Positions 45,999 through 55,100 of a stretch of 61,801 nucleotides of DNA are shown one piece after another. Location of the stretch: NCBI GenBank assembly GCA_024698345.1, contig JAILRH010000060.1, positions 1 through 61,801 on the forward strand. The letters are read 5' to 3'. The position numbers and the translations under genes are program-made. The notes beneath the pieces were generated by a model that was not told where the DNA came from, searched no databases, and was given only the letters and a program-made list of their open reading frames with translations. This stretch comes from Lachnospiraceae bacterium. GTDB taxonomy: Bacteria > Bacillota > Clostridia > Lachnospirales > Lachnospiraceae. Position 1 is the first letter of the stretch. Every line of letters begins with the position of its first letter.

Positions 45999-47156
45999 AT
46001 GAGAAGAAAAAGTTTGGTCCTTTTATTAGGACTCTCTATGGCACTCTCACTTGTTGGATGTAATGGAAAATCAACCAAATCCGGAAGTGGTGATATTAAA
46101 CTTGCAGAGTACAAGGGACTTGCAGTTTATGAAAAGGAACTTGAGGTAGACGATGCATATGACTCAACAATTCAGTCAATGCTTTCGCAGTTTTCGACAA
46201 CAGATCAGGTAAAAGAAGGAAAAGTTAAAAAGACAGATAAGGTTAACATTGATTATGTCGGAACAATTGATGGCTTCGCATTTGAAGGTGGTACATCACA
46301 GGGGTACACACTTGACATCGGAAACAGCAGTTTTATCGAAGGCTTTGCAGAAGGTCTTGTTGGAAAGAAGATTGGAGATAAGGTTACACTTAACCTTACA
46401 TTCCCAGAGGATTACGCAAACACAACAAAGGATGCAGACGGCAAGGAAATGTCACTTGCAGGAAAAGATGTTGTATTTGAAGTAACACTTAACTACAAGG
46501 AAGTTACAAATACACCAGAGTATACTGATGACTTTGTAAAAGAGCATTTTTCAGCAATTGCTACAACAACATCTGATTTTGATACATATCTTAAGAAGAG
46601 AATTCAGATTACAAATGCAATGAACGGTGCGTGGAAAGAGTTCCTTGATTCATGTGAAGTTAAGAAATATCCTGACAAGGAAGTTGAATCTTACGAAAAG
46701 GTATTGAATGATCAGTATGTACAGCAGTTACAGCAGTACTACCAGACAGACCTTAAGACATATCTTGAATCATGTAGTATGTCACAGGAAGACTGGGATA
46801 AGGAAATTAACAAATCATCTAAAGAGTACATCAAGCAGAAGATGGTAATTGACCAGATTGCCAAAGAAGCAAAAGTTGCAATTAAAGGTGATTCAGAAGC
46901 ATACAAGAAAAAAGCAGAAGCACTTGTTCAGTTAAACAACCTTGGAACAGTTGAAGCAGCAGAAAAGCAGTATGGTAAGGAAATGATTTTAGATTCATTG
47001 AATTATGAAGCTGTTCAGGAATACATCTTCGATAACATGAAGAAAGAATCAGGCGAGAGACCTACTGAAGCAGTAACAGATGCAGCTGCAGATTCAGCTG
47101 CAGATTCAGAGGATGCAACTGTTGAAGAGACAACAAAGAAATCTAAAAAGAAATAA
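45999..47156 (+). CDS. Lipoprotein peptidyl-prolyl isomerase, trigger-factor-like
   Basis: 385 residues. Lipobox SLVGC (Cys near 21) predicts a membrane-anchored protein outside the cell. An FKBP-type isomerase domain spans about 60-165 (DKVNIDYVGTIDGFAFEGG ... GFAEGLVGKKIGDKVTLNL). A helical region like the trigger factor C-terminal domain follows (about 170-335), then an Ala/Asp/Glu-rich tail ending in Lys. Trigger factor is normally cytoplasmic; this build is an exported relative likely helping secreted proteins fold, which fits a genome region rich in exported proteins. Confidence 0.88.
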   Translation: MRRKSLVLLLGLSMALSLVGCNGKSTKSGSGDIKLAEYKGLAVYEKELEVDDAYDSTIQSMLSQFSTTDQVKEGKVKKTDKVNIDYVGTIDGFAFEGGTSQGYTLDIGNSSFIEGFAEGLVGKKIGDKVTLNLTFPEDYANTTKDADGKEMSLAGKDVVFEVTLNYKEVTNTPEYTDDFVKEHFSAIATTTSDFDTYLKKRIQITNAMNGAWKEFLDSCEVKKYPDKEVESYEKVLNDQYVQQLQQYYQTDLKTYLESCSMSQEDWDKEINKSSKEYIKQKMVIDQIAKEAKVAIKGDSEAYKKKAEALVQLNNLGTVEAAEKQYGKEMILDSLNYEAVQEYIFDNMKKESGERPTEAVTDAAADSAADSEDATVEETTKKSKKK

Positions 47157-47169
47157 TATATTATTTATG

Positions 47170-47200
47170 CAAGGGCGTTGCGGTAGCGATGCCCTTGTTG
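47170..47200 (+). terminator. Weak terminator after the foldase gene
   Basis: CAAGGGC / GCCCTTG stem with a 14-base loop that can partly pair; tail TTGCATC has few T. Confidence 0.45.
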
Positions 47201-47339
47201 CATCTATGGCAATCATATAAGACCCATCTTCTATAGTGAGTGATAAAAACAAACCGGTAAATGTGGAAGTGCAATAATAATTGTGAAACACAATGAGCAA
47301 TTATTTGGAATTTAAAATGAAAAACGGAGGAAAACTATA

Positions 47340-47748
47340 ATGAATAGAATATTACCAAAATTATTTTTTGCAGGTTTTGGATTGGTGTTTGTAGTAGTAG
47401 GAATTATGATGGCTATGCATTTTTCTAAAATAAATAAAGAAGCAGTTGATGTAACTGCTACTATTTCCAGAATAGAAGTTACGACAAAAACAGTCAAAAG
47501 AAATGGTAGAACAAGAAACGAAAAAGAGCACGATGTTATATGTGGATTATACTTTTGAAGGTGAAGAATATGAAGATGTAAATATGGGATTCTACAAATC
47601 AGGAATGAAGGAAGGTCAGACTGTTACGGTAAAAGTGTTGCCAAGTAATCCGGGACAATGCTATGGATATACCGGAATGCTTTTTCCTTTATTGTTTTCA
47701 GGAATAGGCTTCTTATTCTTTGTAATTGGTTTGTTTTTGAAAAACTAG
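47340..47748 (+). pseudogene. DUF3592-like membrane protein split by a frameshift
   Basis: Two overlapping frames add up to one small protein. The first (47340-47558) starts after GGAGG, has a membrane segment (FFAGFGLVFVVVGIMMAM) and VTATISRIEV. The second (frame from about 47520 to 47748) gives LYVDYTFEGEEYEDVNMGFY, SGMKEGQTVTVKV and a second membrane segment at the C-terminus. This helix, beta domain, helix order is typical of DUF3592 proteins. Removing one A from the A5 run in GAAACGAAAAAGAGC joins the frames as TRNEKSTMLYVDYTFEG. So it is an indel in a homopolymer: a real pseudogene, phase variation, or a sequencing error. Confidence 0.7.
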
Positions 47749-47796
47749 GTATCAGCTGAGAGATGAAGATGACGGTATAAGATTTGATATAATATA

Positions 47797-47856
47797 AATG
47801 GCTGTCAGACAATCATTCACGTAAAAAAGAATGTGTGTCTGACGGCCATTTTTTCT
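47797..47856. terminator. Strong terminator, probably bidirectional
   Basis: AATGGCTGTCAGACA...CATTC pairs with GAATG...TGTCTGACGGCCATT, followed by TTTTCTT. Between the DUF3592-like gene and the converging phospholipase-like gene. Confidence 0.9.
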
Positions 47857-47868
47857 TAAATAATAGTT

Positions 47869-48675
47869 CTATATTCTCTTCTTACCGTAAAAGTCCCCAT
47901 GAAATGAATCCGGGAGAAGAAGATCGTTTGTGAGACAGTGTTCAAATTCTTCGATTAAATCGACTGCAAGAGGAATTGATTCAAGTAGTTTTTCGTATAT
48001 CAGTTTTGAGTAAGGACGACAGTTATCGTTAGGTGATGCCTCAATCATGTGGCCTTTGAAATATTTGTAATGAAATGAAGCTTTCATGATGCTGTCTATA
48101 ATAATCTGTTTCTTTGGACCCGGCGCAAAAAATAGTCGCTTTGTCAGTCGCATATGAACAAGTGCAGTATGAATTGCACTTGTGGATAATTCAGAAAAGA
48201 AAGGAGCCATGGCAAAAGCTGAACCGAGATTTGCTGGGATAAGTCTGTATGAAGCATAATGGGCAGGCTCAAATCCGTCCAATGACATCATCAGATGTTC
48301 CAGGTCGCCTTCAATTTCGATGTGACCGCATCCGGAGTCTTCCATGTATTTATCAACAAGTGGATGACATTCTCTGTCGAGAACAAAATGACAGATATAT
48401 CCTAATATATATGCATGACATGAACTTTCGTAGCCGTAAGCTGATATTATTGAAAGTGCATCTTCAAAAAAAGGATATGCATCTTCATGGTGAATTTTGA
48501 CACCATATTGGTTAGTACTGTTCTTATAGACCGGATAATAATAGAAAATAGAGTCCGGTCCCTGAAGACCTATTCTGAATGCATCCTGATAATCTGCCAC
48601 GATATCCCTGAGATTCTGTGGCAGATTTTTTAATACTTTTTTTCCAAATTTATTATGTGCATATAGTGATGGCAT
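47869..48675 (-). CDS. Zinc-dependent phospholipase C-family protein
   Basis: 268 residues. His and Asp residues spaced as in the zinc-dependent phospholipase C / S1 nuclease fold: an N-terminal HNKFG, GLQGPDSIFYYYP, KIHHEDA, and HAYILGYICHFVLDRECHPLV. No signal peptide, so it is probably cytoplasmic, unlike the secreted toxins of the same fold; activity on phospholipids is not established for this subgroup. AAAGGAG precedes the ATG on the minus strand. Confidence 0.82.
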   Translation of the reverse strand: MPSLYAHNKFGKKVLKNLPQNLRDIVADYQDAFRIGLQGPDSIFYYYPVYKNSTNQYGVKIHHEDAYPFFEDALSIISAYGYESSCHAYILGYICHFVLDRECHPLVDKYMEDSGCGHIEIEGDLEHLMMSLDGFEPAHYASYRLIPANLGSAFAMAPFFSELSTSAIHTALVHMRLTKRLFFAPGPKKQIIIDSIMKASFHYKYFKGHMIEASPNDNCRPYSKLIYEKLLESIPLAVDLIEEFEHCLTNDLLLPDSFHGDFYGKKRI

Positions 48676-48903
48676 AGTTTGTCTCCTTTAGTGTAATGAT
48701 TATTCTGATATATATATTTTACCACATTATATCTGATTTAAAACAGGACAATGAAGAATAATATCGTGAAATTGGTAATTAAAGAAAAATATTAGAGCAG
48801 TGGATACGCATAATATTAGTGTTAATAATGGTTTAACAGCGGTATATTATTAGTTTTAATATTAGTGTTGAATTGTGGAAAAAGATGTGTTACCATAAAA
48901 ACA

Positions 48904-48917
48904 AGAACAAACGTTCG
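48904..48917. promoter_or_regulatory. LexA-type (SOS) operator
   Basis: AGAACAAACGTTCG matches the Gram-positive LexA pattern GAAC-N4-GTTC. It lies 95 bases before the radical SAM gene, whose family is linked to DNA repair. The rest of the 336-base gap 48676-49011 is AT-rich and repeats GATGTGTT(A/G)CCAT at 48885 and 48962; I could not settle the exact promoter hexamers. Confidence 0.55.
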
Positions 48918-49011
48918 AAAAAAGTGGACTGCCATGAAATGTGTAAAATATTTGGTAAAAGATGTGTTGCCATGAAATGTGAATTGATGTTGGGTAAAAG
49001 GAGGCGCTACT

Positions 49012-50331
49012 ATGAGAATACAGCAGGATATGTCTATACAGCAAAAACTTAAGATCCTCACGGATGCAGCAAAATATGATGTTGCATGCACCAGTAGCGG
49101 AGTGAACAGATCAAATGACGGAAGAGGTATGGGATCTGCGGAAGCCTGTGGTATATGTCATACTTTTGCCAGCGATGGCAGATGTGTTTCACTTTTGAAG
49201 ATATTATTTACCAATGAGTGCATATTTGATTGTAAGTACTGTGTTAACAGATGTTCTAATGATGTTCCAAGGGCATCTTTTACGCCGGATGAGATATGCA
49301 CTCTCACTATGGAGTTTTACAGAAGAAATTATATTGAGGGATTGTTTTTGAGCTCCGGAATTATAAATAATCCAAATTATACTATGGGTCTTATTTACGA
49401 AGCACTCTGGAAACTGAGAAATGAACATCATTTTTACGGGTATATTCACGTAAAAGGAATACCGGGTACTTCGCCGGAGATAATAGAAAAGATAGGATTT
49501 TTAGCAGATAGGATGAGTGTAAATTTAGAACTTCCTACAGCAGAGGGATTGAGAAATCTGGCACCAAACAAAAACAGAAAGAACATTCTTACGCCGATGA
49601 AACAGATACAGGTCGGAAGAAAGCAACTTATTGCGACAAAAGATGAGGGATATCAGGTTCCAGCTAAAAGAGGAGCCTTCAAATCTAAATTTGTACCTGC
49701 AGGCCAGAGTACGCAGATGATAATTGGAGCAACGCCTGAGACAGATTACCAACTGATGGCTGTGACAGAAGCTCTTTACAATAACTTTAAACTAAAGAGA
49801 GTATTCTATTCGGCATTTGTAGATGTCAATCACAATATTGATCTTCCTGCTGTCACTGCAACATCACCTATGCTCAGAGAGCATAGACTCTATCAGGCGG
49901 ACTGGCTTTTGAGATTTTATGGATTTAAGGCAGGAGAACTTTTGGATGAACAGCAGCCGAATTTTAATGTGGCTCTTGATCCAAAATGTGATTGGGCAGT
50001 CAGACATTTGGAATTCTTCCCGGTTGAGATAATGAAAGCAGACTATTACCTATTGCTGAGAGTTCCGGGGCTTGGTGTGACTTCGGCCAAAAGAATAGTA
50101 TCTGCAAGGCGACAGAGGACTTTGGATTTTGATGCACTGAAACGCATGGGAGTAGTGCTTAAAAGAGCAGCTTACTTTATTACATGCAATGGAAAGATGA
50201 TGTTGCCTATCAAGCAGGATAGAGATTATATTACAAGAAATCTTGTTGATGCAGAGCGACTTGGACTATCAAAAATCCAGGGCGATATGACCTACGAACA
50301 ACTGAGTTTCGATCTTGGTAGCATGCAGTAA
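49012..50331 (+). CDS. Radical SAM protein, putative DNA modification/repair (TIGR03916 type)
   Basis: 439 residues. Radical SAM cluster motif CIFDCKYC (C70, C74, C77), an extra N-terminal Cys pair (ACGICH), and a C-terminal helix-hairpin-helix DNA-binding motif (VPGLGVTSAKRIVSARR, about 350-366). This family is known to occur paired with, or next to, a DUF4130 protein that is often fused to a uracil-DNA-glycosylase-like domain, hence the predicted DNA-repair role; the reaction is unknown. That partner is the next gene, but 762 bases of repeat array lie between them. A LexA-type box lies upstream. AAAGGAGG sets the start. Confidence 0.88.
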   Translation: MRIQQDMSIQQKLKILTDAAKYDVACTSSGVNRSNDGRGMGSAEACGICHTFASDGRCVSLLKILFTNECIFDCKYCVNRCSNDVPRASFTPDEICTLTMEFYRRNYIEGLFLSSGIINNPNYTMGLIYEALWKLRNEHHFYGYIHVKGIPGTSPEIIEKIGFLADRMSVNLELPTAEGLRNLAPNKNRKNILTPMKQIQVGRKQLIATKDEGYQVPAKRGAFKSKFVPAGQSTQMIIGATPETDYQLMAVTEALYNNFKLKRVFYSAFVDVNHNIDLPAVTATSPMLREHRLYQADWLLRFYGFKAGELLDEQQPNFNVALDPKCDWAVRHLEFFPVEIMKADYYLLLRVPGLGVTSAKRIVSARRQRTLDFDALKRMGVVLKRAAYFITCNGKMMLPIKQDRDYITRNLVDAERLGLSKIQGDMTYEQLSFDLGSMQ

Positions 50332-50460
50332 TTGAAGGTTTTCATAAAGTATAATTAATGAAACGTACTTACGCTGCTTTCAAAATAACCGTTTCGCATT
50401 ATAGGAATGTTTTTTCTAAAAATTGAGTCATTACTTAAAGGACTATTTTCAAAAGCGAGG

Positions 50461-50980
50461 TAGGGAATTTTGTTGCAAAAGTTATATCCGACAACCCATG
50501 TGAAGAAAATTCAAAATGGGATGTAAGGAATTTCCGAGGAAAAAGTTAGGGCTGACAACCCATATGAAGAAAATCCCAAATGGGATGTAAGGAATTTCTG
50601 AGAAAAAGTTATGCCTGACAACCCATATGAAGAAAATCCCAAAAGGGATGCAAGAAATTTCTGACAGAAAAGTTATGCCTGACAACCCATATGAAGAAAA
50701 TCCCAAAAGGGATGCAAGAAATTTCCGACAGAAAAGTTATGCCTGACAACCCATATGAAGAAAATCCCAAATGGGATGCAAGAAATTTTCGACAGAAAAG
50801 TTATGCCTGGCAACCCATATGAAGAAAATCCCAAATGGGATGCAAGAAATTTCCGACAGAAAAGTTATGCCTGGCAACCCATATGAAAGAAATCCCAAAA
50901 GGGATGTAAGCATAATGAAATCAAGTTTAATAAGCATACATCCCCCAAATGAATTTTGCCAAAAGGGATATATAATGTAG
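50461..50980. repeat. 64-bp tandem repeat array B
   Basis: Fills most of the 762-base gap 50332-51093. Units (C[CT]G[AG]CAACCC) start at 50488, 50552, 50615, 50679, 50743, 50807 and 50871, all 64 apart except one 63. A diverged end unit (CATACATCCC) starts at 50935, again on the period. Units contain ATCCCA-AA-TGGGAT, a 6-bp hairpin; where the unit reads AAAAGGGAT the complement is kept as ATCCC/GGGAT. Homologous to array A. The exact 15-base string GTATAATTAATGAAA stands on both sides (50349 and 51029). Open frames in it arise only from the repeat and are not genes. Confidence 0.9.
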
Positions 50981-51093
50981 AAATCCTTAGGTATAACTAA
51001 AAATTAGATTATGTGCCCGTTTCAAAATGTATAATTAATGAAATGGAAAATATTAATATATGAGGTACACCCGAAAGAAAGAGGAGACAAAAA

Positions 51094-51852
51094 ATGGACA
51101 GAGCAATTGTTTTTGTGTGTGAAGACAGCTTCGATGGTATGATGACTGCGGTTTATGATGCATGGGTTGAAATGATAAAAGGTGAGATAGTGCATGTAAG
51201 AGTTCAAGGAGAGTATACAGAAGATTTCTTGAATGAATATAGATATGTTGAAACTGATTTGAAAAAAGCAACTAAGGTCGCAGATTCAATCAAAAAGAAG
51301 ATATCTGTTGATGCCTATATGAGAGTATATAGAAGTTGTATGCATTATGATGTTGAGAGAGTAGATGCGGTCATTGATTTCTTAAAGATAGGTTATAAGA
51401 TAGGTGGCAGAGTAACAAAAGATTATGGTAATCCTGCAGTTATGAGAGTGATTGAACTTGACAGAAAAGTTGGAAAGGAGGCCCATAACTTTAAGGGAGT
51501 AGTGAGGTTTAAAGATATAGGAGGGAGATATCTGCTCTCAAAGATTATGCCAAAGTGTGATGTGATTACACTGATTGAGCATCACTTTTCTAACAGATTC
51601 CCACTTGAGAATTTTATAATATATGATGAAAAACGAAAGAAAGCTCTGGTTCATAAGGCTGACGGACAGATTGTGTATATTCGTAGCGACAATAATGAGA
51701 TTGAGAGATTGTATTGTTCCACGGAAGATGAGTTTGAAAAACTATGGGGAGTATTTTTTGAGACAATCGGAATTGAGGCAAGAAAGAATGAGAGGTGCCA
51801 GAACAATCTTCTCCCAAAATGGTATCGAAAGAATATGATTGAGTTCCAATAA
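51094..51852 (+). CDS. DUF4130 protein, partner of the radical SAM enzyme (TIGR03915 type)
   Basis: 252 residues. Opens AIVFVCEDSFDGMMTAVYDA, the hallmark start of this family. The C-terminal DUF4130 region (about 85-252) has HFSNRFPLENFIIYDEKRKK, LWGVFFETIGIEARKNERCQ and LPKWYRKNM. Always found with the radical SAM protein encoded upstream; here it is the unfused form without the uracil-DNA-glycosylase-like domain. Function inferred only from that pairing. Ribosome site AAGAGGAG. Its last codons and stop are echoed 60 bases downstream. Confidence 0.88.
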   Translation: MDRAIVFVCEDSFDGMMTAVYDAWVEMIKGEIVHVRVQGEYTEDFLNEYRYVETDLKKATKVADSIKKKISVDAYMRVYRSCMHYDVERVDAVIDFLKIGYKIGGRVTKDYGNPAVMRVIELDRKVGKEAHNFKGVVRFKDIGGRYLLSKIMPKCDVITLIEHHFSNRFPLENFIIYDEKRKKALVHKADGQIVYIRSDNNEIERLYCSTEDEFEKLWGVFFETIGIEARKNERCQNNLLPKWYRKNMIEFQ

Positions 51853-51911
51853 AGTAAATTCATAATTTAGACAAAATAACATATATGAAAAGATGTGATT
51901 GAGTTCCAATA
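51836..51911 (+). repeat. Echo of the terminal codons of the DUF4130 gene
   Basis: TGATTGAGTTCCAATA at 51836-51851 (covering the last four codons and most of the stop) recurs exactly at 51896-51911. The remaining gap to purL (to 52154) is AT-rich with a promoter candidate and no hairpin of note. Confidence 0.75.
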
Positions 51912-52053
51912 TAAGATATAAAAAACATGATGTGTTACGATAATTTAGATTAATAATTCATATTAAATGTTTGTGAATAATTCACAATTTTTTGCACAAA
52001 AAAAATAGATTCTAATCATATCAAATGAATTGTTTTAAATTGTTTTATTTGTA

Positions 52054-52082
52054 GTGCATTTTGTTTGTTTTCGTGTTATACT
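52054..52082 (+). promoter_or_regulatory. Extended -10 promoter candidate for purL
   Basis: TGTTATACT forms an extended -10 (TG-N-TATACT). The -35 position 17 bases upstream reads GTGCAT and is weak. Confidence 0.45.
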
Positions 52083-52154
52083 TACACTTGATATGCAGTT
52101 TTAATAGGGGTAGTGCGCCCTTATGCAATTTTTACAACGATTCAGGAGGAACTC

Positions 52155-55100
52155 ATGAGTAAAGTTAAGAGAGTTTATGTTGAAAAGAAACAGCCATATG
52201 CTGTAAAGTCTAACGAATTAACTGAAGATATCAAGGGATATCTTATGATCAAAAGCCTTGATAAGGTTAGAGTTTTAGTTAGATATGACATTGAGAATTT
52301 ATCAGAAGAAACATACAAGGAGGCACTTACTACAGTATTTTCAGAGCCACCTGTTGACCAGATTTATGAGGAAGTTTTCCCGTATGATGAGAAGAATGAC
52401 AGGGTATTCAGTGTGGAATTTCTTCCGGGACAGTTTGATCAGAGAGCTGACTCAGCTGAGCAGTGTGTTAAGTTCTTAAAAGAAGACGAGCAGCCTGTTA
52501 TCAAAACAGCTACAACTTATGTATTGTCAGGTGATATTACTGATGAACAGTTTGAGAGCATCAAGTCATATTGTATCAATCCTGTAGATTCAAGAGAAAC
52601 AGGACTTGAGAAACCTGAGACACTTGTTACTGAATTTGATGAGCCTGATGATGTAATTATATTTGACGGATTTAAGGATATGAGCGAGGAACCACTTAAA
52701 GAATTATATTCTTCACTTGGTCTTGCAATGACATTTAATGATTTTCTTCATATCCAGAATTATTTTAAAAACGAGGAAGACAGAAATCCTTCTATGACAG
52801 AAATCAGAGTTCTTGATACTTATTGGTCAGATCACTGTCGTCATACAACATTTAATACAGAACTGAAGGATGTTCAGTTTGAAGACGGATATTTCAATGC
52901 TCCAATTGTAAAGACATATGAAGATTATATAGAGACAAGAAATGAGATTTTCAAAGGCAGAGACGACAAGTTTGTATGTCTTATGGATTTAGCTCTTATG
53001 GCTATGAGAAAACTCAAAAAAGAAGGCAAGTTAGATGATCAGGAAGAGTCAGATGAGATTAATGCATGTTCAATCGTTGTTCCTGTAGAGGTAGACGGAC
53101 AGACTGAGGAGTGGCTTGTTAACTTCAAGAATGAAACTCACAATCACCCAACAGAAATTGAACCATTTGGTGGTGCTGCAACTTGTCTTGGTGGAGCAAT
53201 CAGAGATCCACTGTCAGGACGTACTTATGTATACCAGGCTATGCGTGTAACAGGTGCAGCTGATCCTACAAAATCAATGAAAGAGACACTTAAGGGTAAG
53301 CTCCCACAGAAGAAACTCGTTCAGGGTGCGGCAGACGGATACAGTTCATACGGTAACCAGATTGGTCTTGCAACAGGTCTTGTAAAAGAAATCTATCATC
53401 CTGATTATGTTGCAAAACGTATGGAGATTGGTGCAGTTATGGGTGCAGCTCCAAGACGTGCTGTTATCAGAGAAACATCTGATCCGGGAGATATCATTAT
53501 TCTTCTTGGAGGAAGAACAGGACGTGACGGATGCGGTGGCGCAACAGGTTCTTCAAAAGTTCACACAGAAGAGTCTATCGAGACATGTGGTGCAGAAGTT
53601 CAAAAGGGTAATGCACCTACAGAGAGAAAGATACAGAGATTATTCAGAAGAGAAGAAGTTAGTAAGCTTATCAAGAAATGTAATGACTTCGGTGCAGGCG
53701 GTGTATCAGTTGCTATCGGAGAACTTGCTGACGGATTACATATCTTCCTTGATAAAGTTCCAAAGAAGTATGCGGGTCTTGACGGAACAGAGATTGCCAT
53801 CTCAGAATCACAGGAGAGAATGGCAGTAGTAGTTGACAAGAAAGATGTTGAACAGTTCCTTGCATATGCAAACGAGGAGAATCTTGAAGCAATCGAGGTT
53901 GCTTATGTAACAGAGGATCCAAGACTTGTCCTTGAGTGGAGAGGAAAAGAAATCGTTAATCTTTCAAGAGCGTTCCTTGATACAAACGGAGCTCACCAGG
54001 AGACATCTGTTTACGTTGAGATGCCAAGTGAAGATAAGAATTTCTTCAAGAAAGAAGAAGTTGATGATGTTAAGGCAAAATGGTTAGAGACACTTGCTGA
54101 TCTCAATGTATGTTCACAGAAGGGATTAGTAGAGAAGTTTGACGGTTCAATCGGAGCAGGTTCTGTATTCATGCCACACGGTGGAAAATACCAGATGACA
54201 GAGACACAGACTATGGTTGCAAAACTTCCTGTATTAAAAGGTAAATGTGATACTGTAACGATGATGAGTTATGGTTTTGATCCATATCTTTCTACATGGA
54301 GTCCGTATCATGGAGCTATGTATGCAGTAATTGAATCTGTTGCAAAGGTAGTTGCTACAGGTGGAGATTACAGCAAGATTAGATTTACATTCCAGGAATA
54401 TTTCAGAAGAATGACAGAAGATCCAAAGAGATGGAGTCAGCCATTCTCAGCACTTCTTGGAGCATATGACGCACAGATGGGATTTGGTCTTCCATCAATC
54501 GGAGGAAAAGATTCCATGTCAGGAACATTCAACGATATTGATGTTCCACCAACACTTGTTTCATTTGCAGTTGATGTCGCAAAGGAATCAGATGTTATCA
54601 CTCCTGAATTCAAAAAAGCAGGCAATAAGATTGTCAAATTTGAAATCAGCAGAGACAGATATGAGAAACCAAATTATGAGCAGATTATGGAATTGTACTC
54701 AGCAATCCATGATATGATTCAGAAGAAAGTTATTGTATCTGCATATGCACTTGATTCAAAGGGTGTTATACCAGCAGTCAGCAAGATGGCATTCGGTAAT
54801 AAGATTGGTGTTAAGATTAGTTCACAGATTCCTGGAGCTGACTTATTTGCACCTGAGTTTGGTGACATTATTGCAGAAGTACCTGCTGACAAACTTGATG
54901 ATATTACAACAAGTTATATTCTTATTGGTGAGACAACTGACAAGCAGACATTTGAATATGGTGATCAGGTTATTTCTATGGAAGAAGCAGTTTCAACATG
55001 GACTAAACCACTTGAAAAGGTATTCCCAACAAGAAGCCACAAGGACACAGCCGTTCTTGATACACCAATGTATGATAAGGGATCAATCTATGTTTGCAAG

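Noticed and set aside
50482-50937. Minus-strand hydrophobic ORFs over array B
   Set aside because: Their sequence is just the 64-bp repeat translated; 64 is not a multiple of three, so the frame shifts each unit. No ribosome site.
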